From an uncultured Bacteroidales bacterium (GTDB taxonomy: Bacteria; Bacteroidota; Bacteroidia; Bacteroidales; F082), in assembly GCA_905233445.1 (NCBI GenBank), contig CAJOEP010000004.1, forward strand, positions 62,001 through 126,000: a stretch of 64,000 nucleotides of DNA, in the 5' to 3' direction. The translations under genes and the position numbers were made by a program. This document shows, piece by piece, positions 37,477 to 45,832 of the stretch. Numbering within the stretch: position 1 is the stretch's first letter; every line of letters starts with the position of its first letter. A model generated the notes under the pieces. That model was not told where the DNA came from and did no database searches. It saw only the letters and a program-made list of their open reading frames with translations.

Positions 37477-37893
37477 ATGGAAAAAATAAAGAGCTTGTGG
37501 TTTGATGAGAATCGAATTTACATCAGAACGACCGAAAACCGTGTATTGAGCCGCCCGCTCGAAGCGTATATCGAGCTGCAAGAGGCATCCGCGGAAGAGC
37601 GGAACGACTTCGTTATTGATAAAGACGGCGTTTCAATTCGTTGGGAAGCTCTGGATGCCGACATGCACATCTCGAGTTTCTACGAAACGACGGAACCGAA
37701 TTATCGCAACGAGGTTGCGGAGATGTTTAATCGTTTCCCTTGGTTGAACGTTTCGGAGGTCGCTAATGCCATTGGAATCAATAAAAGCTTGTTGGCTCGC
37801 TACATTTATGGCATATCCAAACCCAGCGAGCAACGCCTGGATCAGATCCGTAAGGCATTACATGAAATGGGAAAGGAGCTGCAGACGGCGTGA
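37477..37893 (+). CDS. DUF2442 protein with C-terminal HTH
   Basis: This 138-residue protein has an N-terminal DUF2442 domain (IKSLWFDENRIYIRTTENRVLSRPLEAYIEL to SIRWEALDADMHISSF) and a C-terminal XRE-like helix-turn-helix (WLNVSEVANAIGINKSLLARYIYGISKPSEQRLDQIRKAL). It is of the antitoxin type found with DUF4160. With its toxin reduced to a stub, it may be an orphan autoregulator acting on the palindrome at 37369. Confidence 0.78.
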   Translation: MEKIKSLWFDENRIYIRTTENRVLSRPLEAYIELQEASAEERNDFVIDKDGVSIRWEALDADMHISSFYETTEPNYRNEVAEMFNRFPWLNVSEVANAIGINKSLLARYIYGISKPSEQRLDQIRKALHEMGKELQTA

Positions 37894-37951
37894 TTTTGCG
37901 CTCCATACAACAAAAATTCATATCTTACCTCGGAAACATTTAGACCACCTA

Positions 37952-38911
37952 TTACAACTGAAGTGTCGGATTATTCTCTAAATTATCAATAATAGTCCGA
38001 TAAAGTATTACATCATTTACTTTGGTAATTGAAGATACTCTTGTGCCGCCATCTTTCGATGAGCCGCCACAATGAAATATCATCTCGTTTTTGGTGCCAT
38101 AGTCAATGAAAATGTATCGGTCGTGATAAATGCCGCCTGACGTTTTCAATGAGATATCAACATTGGGATATTCTTTTTTAAAATCATCAAACTCAGTTTG
38201 ATGAAGGCCGTGATTAACATTATCGCTGAATATAATCACTTTCACATTCGGCCCCACTGATTTAAGTAAAACCAAAGTTTTCAAACTAATATAATTGTCA
38301 ACAATATGGATGGTTTTCTTGGCGTAAGAGTATATTTCGGAATAAGCGATGTCGGCTTCAACGGTTTGGCCGTTAAAAAGCAAATAATCTTTCTTGATGT
38401 TTGAATCGGTGAAATCTTAAACAACAACTGTCAGGTCATCTACTCTTTGTTTAATCTGTCGGATATCCTCAGTATTGTTTTGAGTCTGAATAGCAAGCAT
38501 CTTTATTTCAGATTCCGGCAATACATTTTGTAATTGGACAATAAAGTCCTTCATTTGTTTGAAAAGCCTAATCAATTTTTTGCTTTGATTTACAGCGAGT
38601 TCGCCTTTAAGAACTGTCATAAGCATGTATATACCTAATTCAGTAAATGCGTATGGTAGTTTTCGTGTGCCGCCCCAACTTGATGTGAAATTTTTGCACA
38701 TCAAGTTTTGATACTCCTCTTTTGTAAGTTGGAATCTTGCATCCAAGTCAAATCGTTCAATGTTGTTGTTGACCTGACGGTTAAAATATCTTGTTTCATA
38801 TCCATAAATTTCTGCCAAGTCGGCATCAATCATCACTTGAACCCCTCTGATGATGTAAATCTTTGATTTTAAATAATCTTCGTCATAAATTGACAATTCA
38901 TTTGTTTTCAT
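37952..38911 (-). pseudogene. ORF6N-domain protein split by one in-frame stop
   Basis: The N-terminal half (start MKTNELSIYDED at 38911; the ORF-track start at 38962 is less likely) has an ORF6N DNA-binding domain (IIRGVQVMIDADLAEIYGYETRYFNRQVNNN) and a coiled-coil stretch ending DDLTVVV. A TAA at 38417-38419 follows. The same frame then continues without ATG as DFTDSNIKKDYLLFNGQ and an alpha/beta PLD-like tail (HDRYIFID, IFHCGGSSKDGG). Together they form one normal-length protein. A single base change, or stop readthrough, explains the split. Confidence 0.78.
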
Positions 38912-39026
38912 ATTATACATTTTTAAATTTATTACACATTTCATTCCCAGTTCGTTTTTCAACGAATCTCATCTTTGATTAATAAATTTTACGATGCTTT
39001 TTGTGTTCTGATTCTGTAAATCGGTT

Positions 39027-39035
39027 GCAAATATA
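39027..39035 (-). promoter_or_regulatory. -7 box for the ORF6N gene
   Basis: TATATTTGC on the minus strand, about 115 bp upstream of the preferred start at 38911. It fits the TAnnTTTGC pattern used elsewhere in the window. Confidence 0.45.
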
Positions 39036-39077
39036 CAAATAAAATTTCAATGGCATTTAATTTTGGCAAAAAAAACA

Positions 39078-39104
39078 TAGAGACGCCACACTGTGACGTC
39101 TCTA
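39078..39104. repeat. TAGAGACG palindrome, intergenic copy
   Basis: TAGAGACG and CGTCTCTA flank an 11-nt centre (CCACACTGTGA). The outer arms match the in-frame copies at 20275 and 20370, but the centre differs. Confidence 0.8.
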
Positions 39105-39120
39105 CTCTTTTAACTTTTAA

Positions 39121-40498
39121 CTAAAAAATCCCCGGAAACCTTATCCATTCCCTGGCCTCAGCGCAGGTTCTCTCAACGTCTTCGACGGTCTTCGGAATCG
39201 GTTTGCCCAAGATTCTGTTGCCTGTCTCGGTGATGAGGAGGTCGTCTTCGATGCGGATGCCGCCGAAGTCTTTGAATGAATCGAGCTTGTCGTAGTTGAT
39301 GAAATCTTTATGTTTGCCTTCGGCTTTCCAGATGTCGATAGCCCGGTTTCAGCACCTTGCCGCAGCGGAGGCAGCTGAAGCCCTGCTGTGTTGAGCGCGG
39401 AGTCTCTTTGTTGTAGCCCACGTTGGTTTCGCCAAGGCCTTCCATGTCGTGCACGTCCATGCCGAGCATGTGGCCGAGACCGTGAGGCTGAAACAGGAAA
39501 TGTGCGCCGGCTGCGAGAGCGTCGTCAACATTGCCTTTCATCAAGCCGATGCCTTGCAAGCCTTCGATGAGCGTGCGGGCTGCGAGCTTATGCATCTCCA
39601 TGTAGCGCATGCCCGGCTTGGTCTGTTTTGCCACTTCCATGTTGGCTTTCAACACGATTTCATAAACATCGCGCTGGCGTGCGTTGAACTTGCCGCCGAC
39701 AGGTGTGGTACGTGTGAAGTCGCTGTCAAGGTAGTTGCCTGTCTCAGCGCCGCAGTCGCAAACCATCATACGGCCTTCTTTGAGTACGTTGCCGTGGTTG
39801 TGGTTGTGCAGTGTCTGGCCGTCCATGCTGACGATGTTAGGGAACGAGATGGTGCCGCCTCTTGCGATGGCGATGCCTTCGATGGTGCCGCTGATCTCCT
39901 GCTCGATGACACCCGGCTTACACATCTTCATAGCTGTGGTGTGCATGTAATATGCAGTGTCTGCTGCGTATTCCATCTCTTTAATCTCGATGTCGCTCTT
40001 GATTTCGCGGAGGCTCACGATGGCTTCGATGAGCAGTTGGCTGACATAGTTCTTCACTTCATAGACATCGATATCCATGAAGTTGGCTATTTTGATGGTC
40101 TGGTCGCCACGATATGTCGGGGTGAGGTGAATCATGCGGCCTTTTTCCATCTGCTCGCGGATAAATTCCGGGAAACGATTGATGTCGCGGCAGTCTTTGA
40201 TGCCTATCATGTCACCTTGTTCCTGCAACGACGGCAGCGGACCGCACCAGATCACGTCGTCGATGGTGACTTCTTGACCGAAGAGGATCTCATCGCCTGA
40301 TTCAAAATCGATAACGCCGACTAAGTCAGGATGGTTCAATCCGAAGAAATAGGCGAAATTGCTGTCCTGGCGGTAGTGATAAGTGTTGTCAGGGTAATTC
40401 ATTGCAGCCTCGTCGTTGGCGACGAACACGGCTAAGCCTTTGTGCATCAGGTTTTTTAAAGCCGCTCTGTGGTTGATATAAAATTCTTTTGTAAACAT
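39121..40498 (-). pseudogene. M24 aminopeptidase P-type gene broken near its 3' end
   Basis: The N-terminal fragment (396 residues in the ORF track, 39308-40498) has the Xaa-Pro aminopeptidase N-domain and M24 core with metal ligands in CDCGAETGNYLDSDFTRT and HGLGHMLGMDVHD. After LRCGKVLKPG the frame changes to YRHLESRRQT and stops. The true tail (IWKAEGKHKDFINYDKLD, GGIRIEDDLLITETGNRILG, ending WIRFPGIF) continues in another frame to 39121. The segment in between, which should carry the glutamate ligand of the ITxEPG motif, is missing. A small deletion has removed one metal ligand and shifted the frame, so the enzyme is probably dead. An intact relative lies at 41442. Confidence 0.8.
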
Positions 40499-40519
40499 AA
40501 TTATACTATTTTAATTAGA

Positions 40520-40588
40520 TTTATTCGCCTTGGCGAATGCTTTCGCTTCGCTCAGGTCTCGACTACACTTCGTTTCGCTCGAAATGAC
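40520..40588. repeat. REP-like element with extra hairpin
   Basis: ATTCGCC-TT-GGCGAAT is a small perfect hairpin (40522-40537), followed by TCTCGACTACAC and TTCGTTTCGCTCGAAATGAC (40555-40588), the same core as at 10455 and 28779. Confidence 0.75.
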
Positions 40589-40599
40589 GGGTGGGGAAA

Positions 40600-41370
40600 T
40601 TAGAAATTCCATTTGATACCGCAGGCTGGAGCGATGGTGAGGCCTTTGTTTTTATAGAAGTCGAGGTCGCTGCGCCAGCCGCCTGCGAAGTTGTATGCAA
40701 ATTCAACCTCGCCGCCGATGTTGAGGTTAGGGCATCCGAAGAGGCTGCCGATGTTGTACCAGAGCTGTGGCTCGCTGATGAACACAACGCTGGTGTTGTC
40801 AGGATCACCGTTTTCTTTCACTCCCCAGCAGTAGTTTTCCCACCAGAAATCGGCAAAACCACTGAATGTCAATCCTTTAAGTCCGAAAATGTCGGTGCAT
40901 CCCCAAACGATGGTGAACTGCAGCGGCACATCGCTGACCTTGTCGTAGGGACGTGCAGGGTCTTGGTCGAGCAGTTTCTGGCCACTGATGTCCTTGTACA
41001 ACACTTCAAGTGTCAAGGTGTATCTAAAATCTTGAGAATGAAGGAGATACTCGGCACCGAAGAGCCATGCGTTGCTTGCAAACTGACCGCCGTTCCATTC
41101 GACGTGGGCGCTTAAAGCTCCTAGTTTGGTGTTTTGCCAGAAGTTCAGACCACGGGCGATCTCGGTGTAATAACCTGTCGGGCCATAGAGCTTGTCAGGG
41201 TGATAGATATCGGTAAAGAAGAAGGTGCTTCCCCATTTGTCCATCTTGAACATTTCAAGGGTTGTGGTCAGGTGTTCGCGGTTGAAATCGTACTGTTCCT
41301 GAATGTTAACTTGTGCCTTGGCACAAAATGCTGTAGCGACGAGGGCTACGAATAATAAAAACTTTTTCAT
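40600..41370 (-). CDS. DUF5020-type outer-membrane barrel
   Basis: This 256-residue protein with a signal peptide (FLLFVALVATAFCAKA) has alternating aromatic strands through to the C-terminal phenylalanine (PACGIKWNF), as expected for an outer-membrane beta-barrel. Sequence character (FFFTDIYHPDKLYGPTGYYTEIARGL) fits the DUF5020/Tsx-like nucleoside-channel group. Substrate is unknown. It is transcribed towards the broken peptidase gene, with a REP-like element in between. Confidence 0.7.
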   Translation of the reverse strand: MKKFLLFVALVATAFCAKAQVNIQEQYDFNREHLTTTLEMFKMDKWGSTFFFTDIYHPDKLYGPTGYYTEIARGLNFWQNTKLGALSAHVEWNGGQFASNAWLFGAEYLLHSQDFRYTLTLEVLYKDISGQKLLDQDPARPYDKVSDVPLQFTIVWGCTDIFGLKGLTFSGFADFWWENYCWGVKENGDPDNTSVVFISEPQLWYNIGSLFGCPNLNIGGEVEFAYNFAGGWRSDLDFYKNKGLTIAPACGIKWNF

Positions 41371-41405
41371 GGTATTGATTATTTATACTTTTTAACTTTC
41401 AACTT

Positions 41406-41425
41406 AGACGGTCGATCGACCGTCT
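41406..41425. repeat. Perfect 20-bp palindrome of the TAGAGACG family
   Basis: AGACGGTCGATCGACCGTCT is a perfect palindrome, followed by CTACT so that one end reads CGTCTCTACT like the other family members. It lies between the DUF5020 gene and the M24 peptidase. Confidence 0.75.
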
Positions 41426-41439
41426 CTACTAAAAAACTG

Positions 41440-41460
41440 CTCTAAACTCTAAACTCTACA
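41440..41460. repeat. Three-unit heptamer repeat at a gene end
   Basis: CTCTAAA, CTCTAAA and CTCTACA form three 7-bp units that overlap the 3' end of the M24 peptidase and code for its last residues (SVEFRV). Confidence 0.7.
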
Positions 41461-42725
41461 CTATCAACTTCAATAGCCAGGTTGCCGAAAAGGTTAACCG
41501 GCTCTCCATCAGTGATTAAGATATCATCTTCGAGACGGATGCCGATGCCTTCCTCGCGGATGTAGAGGCCTGGCTCGCACGAGAGTATCATGCCTGGGGC
41601 GAACGGCTCGTATTTGTCGAGGTTGTCGTGGCAGTCCAAGCCGATGTGATGCGCCATGCCGTGCATGAGGTATTTGCGATATAGTGGCTTGTCAGGGTCT
41701 TGATTGTCAACGTCTTGCTGGGTGAAGAGACCGAGTTTTATCATCTCTTTCTCCATCAGCTGATATGTCGTCTGGTTGATTTGGTCGATGGTGCCGCCGA
41801 CTTTATAAAGCTTGGTGATTTCTTTTTTCACTCTAAGAACCGCCTCATAGCATTCTTTCTGACGTGGCGTGAATTTTCCGTTAATCGGGATGGTGCGGCT
41901 CAAATCGGAGGCGTAGTTTTGATACTCGCATCCCATGTCGAAGAGCAGTAACTCATTGTCGTTCAATATGCTGTCGTTTTTAGAGTAATGCAGACAGCAG
42001 GCGTTTTTGCCGCCGGCGACGATAGGGTGGAAGGCATGTCCCGATGCGTTGTTCATTTTGAAGATGTATTCCATCTCGGCTTGCATCTCGTATTCGTAAC
42101 GCCCCGGTTTTACTGTATCTTTGCAATGCAGGAACGCTTTCCCTGTGATGTCGCAGGCGTGTTTGATAATCTCAATCTCCTCAGGCGATTTAATCTTGCG
42201 AAGCTTATTCAAAATCGGTGCCGAGCGGTCGTAGTTGTGGAGCGGATATTGCTCCATGATTTCCTTCACGAAACGGTCTTGAATTGTCGAAACTTTTGTC
42301 TCGAAACGCGAGTATTCATAAAGATTTAGATACACCTCTGAGCTGCTGAGTATCAATTCTTTAAGCACATCGTTGAAGCTGTCGGCGTACATCACGTTTT
42401 GACATCCCGAGATCTCTTTTGCCTGTTTTGCGTCGAGCATCTCGCCTCGCCATATGGCTTTTGTCTCGCTATACGGTTCGATGAAAAGTATCTCGCGCAT
42501 CTCGGCTTTTGGATGGTCGGGATATAGAATAAGGTATGCGCCTTCGCGGTCGATTCCAGTGAGGTAGAAGAAGTCGGAGTTTTGGCGGAAAGGGTAGCAT
42601 TGGTCGCCGTTGCGCGGCATCTCCTCGTTGGCTGTGAATACAGCAAGAGCGCCTTTTGTCATCATCGAGGCAAAATTCCTGCGGTTTCTGACAAAAAGCG
42701 CATTTGGTATCTTATTTATAGACAT
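41442..42725 (-). CDS. M24 Xaa-Pro aminopeptidase (intact)
   Basis: This 427-residue aminopeptidase P-type metallopeptidase has an N-terminal creatinase-like domain and an intact pita-bread core: FDMGCEYQNYASDLSRT (two aspartates), HGMAHHIGLDCHD (histidine), SCEPGLYI and GIRLEDDILIT (two glutamates). It removes N-terminal residues preceding proline. It is 4 bp from the next gene, an outer-membrane protein, on the same strand. It differs clearly in sequence from the broken M24 gene at 39121. Confidence 0.93.
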   Translation of the reverse strand: MSINKIPNALFVRNRRNFASMMTKGALAVFTANEEMPRNGDQCYPFRQNSDFFYLTGIDREGAYLILYPDHPKAEMREILFIEPYSETKAIWRGEMLDAKQAKEISGCQNVMYADSFNDVLKELILSSSEVYLNLYEYSRFETKVSTIQDRFVKEIMEQYPLHNYDRSAPILNKLRKIKSPEEIEIIKHACDITGKAFLHCKDTVKPGRYEYEMQAEMEYIFKMNNASGHAFHPIVAGGKNACCLHYSKNDSILNDNELLLFDMGCEYQNYASDLSRTIPINGKFTPRQKECYEAVLRVKKEITKLYKVGGTIDQINQTTYQLMEKEMIKLGLFTQQDVDNQDPDKPLYRKYLMHGMAHHIGLDCHDNLDKYEPFAPGMILSCEPGLYIREEGIGIRLEDDILITDGEPVNLFGNLAIEVDSVEFRV

Positions 42726-42729
42726 GATT

Positions 42730-43371
42730 TTACAATCCGAAGCTAAAGAGCTTGACGCCTAATGTGACGGTGAAAATGCTCTGTTTGGTGTTGTCGATTG
42801 GGAAGTCGTAACCGCCGATTTTCACGTCATTCTTGTCGATGAGGTTTGTTAAGCCGAAGCTGTAGTTGATGTCGAGGGTGAACATGAGGACATCGATGCC
42901 GACATTGACGGCGCCGCCCCATGTCATTCCATTGGCTTCAACGTCCAACTCCTGGTTGTCATAGTCGCATTTGCTGGTCTGGTCAACGACAAAATACATC
43001 ACAGGACCGACGTTTGCTCTGAGTTTGACAAGCTTCCAATCCATAAACTGATAGCCGAGGAAGATCGGTAATGCCAGATTCTGCTGGCTCATTGTAAGTG
43101 TAGGATTCAAAATGCCGTCGTTTTCGAGGTTAAACACCTGACCGCTCTTGAACCACAACAATTCTGGTTGGATGATGAAGTCTTTCATGACCACGCGGCC
43201 GAAAATACCAGCTGTGAAATGCTCTGAAAATCCATTTTTAATGTCGGCTTTTGCGATTGAGAGGTTAGCTGTCTGGTAACCTAATTTACCACCGAGATGG
43301 AAGCCGAAACCTTCTGCTCTTGCCACATTGGCGAAAAGCACCACTGCTAAAATGAGTAATAATTTTTTCAT
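42730..43371 (-). CDS. Outer-membrane beta-barrel protein
   Basis: This 213-residue protein has a signal peptide (LLLILAVVLFANVARA) and PorT/OmpW-like strands (GFHLGGKLGYQTANLS, FTLDINYSFGLTNL, KQSIFTVTLGVKLFSFGL), including a C-terminal aromatic ending. It is probably a small porin-like or structural barrel. It is upstream of and close to the M24 peptidase gene. Confidence 0.75.
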   Translation of the reverse strand: MKKLLLILAVVLFANVARAEGFGFHLGGKLGYQTANLSIAKADIKNGFSEHFTAGIFGRVVMKDFIIQPELLWFKSGQVFNLENDGILNPTLTMSQQNLALPIFLGYQFMDWKLVKLRANVGPVMYFVVDQTSKCDYDNQELDVEANGMTWGGAVNVGIDVLMFTLDINYSFGLTNLIDKNDVKIGGYDFPIDNTKQSIFTVTLGVKLFSFGL

Positions 43372-43401
43372 GATATAATTTTTTTGTTACTTAATTTTTA
43401 T

Positions 43402-43410
43402 TATTTTTGC
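43402..43410 (+). promoter_or_regulatory. -7 box for the barrel gene at 43447
   Basis: TATTTTTGC fits TAnnTTTGC, 36 bp before the start codon at 43447. Confidence 0.55.
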
Positions 43411-43446
43411 AAAGATATTTAAAATTATTAAACAAACAACAAAAAT

Positions 43447-44061
43447 ATGAAAAAGAAATTTCGTTTCCTGCTTTGCTTGATGATAATATCTCTTGCTGCC
43501 ACTGCGCAACGCTTTGAGTATCAATTGGGTTTGAAAGGAGGACTCGGCTTTGACTGGGCGAGTAGCATTAGCGATGACGTGATTAGCAAGGACAACGGAT
43601 TCTGTTATAAATACGGTTTTACCGGAATCTATTATTTTGGTGAAAACTATGGAATTACTAGTGGTTTCAATATTTTTGGGACAAAATTTTCATATAAATA
43701 TAAGGAAGAATTATTGACAAAGGAAGCGTTGCACAACACGACATATTGTCAGATTCCGATATTGTTGAAAATGAGAACCGATGCTTTTGCCGACAGATTC
43801 CGGATTTTGGGCGAAATAGGCTATGGATTTGACATTCTTGTCAATGGCGAATATAAGGTTGACGGTGTAAAACAGGACAATCCTTACCGCGATGTGTGCA
43901 GTTCATTTATAGTGCATCTTGGTTTTGAGATGGAGGTGATGAGCAGAAGCACTTTGCAGTTTATAGTGGCATACGACACGTTTTTCTCAAGCATTCAAAC
44001 GATGAAAAACGACAAGCTGACGATGGGAACATTGTGTTTTGAACTTGGATTTTTATTCTGA
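43447..44061 (+). CDS. PorT-like outer-membrane barrel
   Basis: This 204-residue protein has a signal peptide (RFLLCLMIISLAATAQ), glycine- and aromatic-rich strands (YQLGLKGGLGFDWAS, FTGIYYFGENYGITSGF) and a C-terminal FELGFLF. It fits the porin-family/PorT-like outer-membrane beta-barrel group. Its stop overlaps the start of the nitrilase-fold gene by one base (TGATG), so the two are coupled. Confidence 0.72.
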   Translation: MKKKFRFLLCLMIISLAATAQRFEYQLGLKGGLGFDWASSISDDVISKDNGFCYKYGFTGIYYFGENYGITSGFNIFGTKFSYKYKEELLTKEALHNTTYCQIPILLKMRTDAFADRFRILGEIGYGFDILVNGEYKVDGVKQDNPYRDVCSSFIVHLGFEMEVMSRSTLQFIVAYDTFFSSIQTMKNDKLTMGTLCFELGFLF

Positions 44062-44819
44062 TGAAGATAACTTTGGCACAGATTGCAAGCATTGCCGGGG
44101 ACATTGACGGCAATGTGGCGAAAATCATAGAGGCGGCTCATAAGGCTAAGGCCTCTTCTTTGGTGATTTTTCCGGAACTTTCGGTAAGCGGGTTTCCATC
44201 TGCTGAGATTATGCAAAGTCCTGATTTTATTGATAAATGCGAGAAAGCTCTCGATAGAATCGCTGCCGAATGCGAGACCGTTCCGGTGCTTGTGGGTTGC
44301 CCTATGGGAAAATTCAATGCGGCGGTATATATGTTTCAAGGACAGCGTAAGGTGTTCAAGAAGAAACAGTTAAGTGTTTATGACGAAGGTGTTTTCGAGC
44401 CTTCCGATGAGGATGCTTTGCTTCAAATAGGCTGTCATAAATATGCAGTGACGATAGGAACCGACCTTGAAAACACCAATGATGACGAGTTTTTGTTGAC
44501 AAACCGTGTTGACGAGTTGATGCCGCTCGCTCCTGATGTCATTATTAATATAGGTGCGGAAAGATGTGGTGGAAACATCTCGCGCATGCGCCGTAACACA
44601 TTGAGACAGAACGTGTTGAAGACGGAGCGTCCGTTGGTGTTCGTAAATAATGTGGCATCAAAAGAAGAAGCCACCTTTGACGGCGGCTCCATGATATTCG
44701 GCTACGAAAGTTATGTGGTTGCTTCCGCCCCATTCTTTGAAGAGGCTGTGCTCGACGTGAATCTCGAATGTTTGATTTCGATGAAACACGAGGACAAGCA
44801 GCAGGACTACGAATTATAA
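44061..44819 (+). CDS. Nitrilase-fold protein lacking the catalytic cysteine
   Basis: This 252-residue protein resembles the glutaminase (carbon-nitrogen hydrolase) half of NAD synthetase. The glutamate (FPELSVSGFP, E39) and a lysine (KKKQLS, K101-K102) of the E-K-C triad are present. The usual I-C-E-D motif reads VTIGTDLEN, with glycine 133 in the cysteine position. Hydrolase activity is therefore unlikely. No synthetase half follows. Its stop codon and that of the convergent phosphorylase share the TTATAA at 44814-44819. Confidence 0.72.
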   Translation: MKITLAQIASIAGDIDGNVAKIIEAAHKAKASSLVIFPELSVSGFPSAEIMQSPDFIDKCEKALDRIAAECETVPVLVGCPMGKFNAAVYMFQGQRKVFKKKQLSVYDEGVFEPSDEDALLQIGCHKYAVTIGTDLENTNDDEFLLTNRVDELMPLAPDVIINIGAERCGGNISRMRRNTLRQNVLKTERPLVFVNNVASKEEATFDGGSMIFGYESYVVASAPFFEEAVLDVNLECLISMKHEDKQQDYEL

Positions 44820-45689
44820 CCTTTCGAGGGTTGTTTCAATCAGTTTTTCAACGTAAGGATGATAGTTTGCGGAGAACTTCTCTGTGACGCGATTTGCTAT
44901 TGCCACGCAGATGGTCAAGCAATTGTGTCCCAACATCTTACCGAGGCTGAACAGTGCTGATGACTCCATCTCGAAGTTGCATACTTTCCAACCTTTATAG
45001 TTAAACTTTTCGATATCCGGGTTGATTTGTGGATACGTCAACTCAAGGCGAAGTGAGCGTCCTTGAGGTCCGTAGAAACCTGGTGACGTGGCGGTGATAC
45101 CTTGGTGATAGCCTGCCGCGAGGCGGTCGAACAGCTCTTTTGAGCTTTCAACGATATACGGCTTCGGAAGGTCGGTGGGGTAGTGCATATCGCGGATGAA
45201 AGCGTCGGTCATGTCCTTGTCTATCACTTCGTTATGTTCTTTGTAGAAATAGGCTAGACCGTCAAGACCGATGGCGTAGCGTGATGCAACGTAGCTGTTT
45301 TCAACACCGATTTCTGGCTGGAGTGCGCCGCAAGTACCCAAACGTACCATATTGAGTGTGCGATGTTCGGTTTTAGGAGTGCGTGTCTTGAAATCGATGT
45401 TAGCCACGGCGTCGAGTTCGTTGATGACGATATCGATATTGTCGGTGCCCATGCCTGTCGAGAGAGCAGTTATGCGTTTGCCTTTGTAAGTGCCTGTGTG
45501 TGTCACTAATTCGCGGTTCTGACGCTTGAATTCGATATTGTCGAAATGGCTTGAAACCATTGCCACACGGTCAGGGTCGCCAACCAAGATGATGTTGTCG
45601 GCAAGCATCTCCGGAAAGAGATTCAAATGATATATAGCACCCTCGTTGTTGAAGACGAGCTGTGAGCCAGGAATGGGTTTAGTGTTCAT
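44814..45689 (-). CDS. Nucleoside phosphorylase (uridine phosphorylase type)
   Basis: This 291-residue enzyme has LVGDPDRVAMVSSHFD (phosphate-binding loop), ALSTGMGTDNIDIVINEL, VRLGTCGALQPEI and NFEMESSALFSLG, the ribose-binding glutamate motif of the PNP/UDP family. It cleaves nucleosides with phosphate in pyrimidine or purine salvage; the base preference is not clear from sequence alone. Confidence 0.88.
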   Translation of the reverse strand: MNTKPIPGSQLVFNNEGAIYHLNLFPEMLADNIILVGDPDRVAMVSSHFDNIEFKRQNRELVTHTGTYKGKRITALSTGMGTDNIDIVINELDAVANIDFKTRTPKTEHRTLNMVRLGTCGALQPEIGVENSYVASRYAIGLDGLAYFYKEHNEVIDKDMTDAFIRDMHYPTDLPKPYIVESSKELFDRLAAGYHQGITATSPGFYGPQGRSLRLELTYPQINPDIEKFNYKGWKVCNFEMESSALFSLGKMLGHNCLTICVAIANRVTEKFSANYHPYVEKLIETTLERL

Positions 45690-45820
45690 TTTATCAGTAC
45701 TTTAAAATTTTTACAAAATTAATCATTTTTTTGCAAGTTAAGTTAAAATTCTCAAAAAATGAAAAACTTAAGATATTAATGTTTAATTTTGTAACGTTTT
45801 TGAATGAAAAATGTTGTTTA

Positions 45821-45826
45821 GGAGGT
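45821..45826 (+). promoter_or_regulatory. Ribosome binding site deciding the cinA start
   Basis: GGAGGT lies 6 nt before the ATG at 45833. Strong Shine-Dalgarno sequences are rare in this window, so it favours 45833 over the ORF-track start at 45731. Confidence 0.75.
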
Positions 45827-45832
45827 AAAAAA

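Noticed and set aside
37952-38911. ORF6N gene taken as evidence for a prophage.
   Set aside because: No integrase, portal, terminase or tail gene is near it; ORF6N proteins are also common outside phages.
39449-40300. 283-residue plus-strand ORF over the M24 pseudogene.
   Set aside because: It is antisense to a clear peptidase coding sequence, is rich in histidine, valine and aspartate as such shadows are, and has no family features.
45731-45832. Upstream extension of cinA in the ORF track.
   Set aside because: The added residues have no family match and a GGAGGT ribosome binding site stands right before the ATG at 45833.
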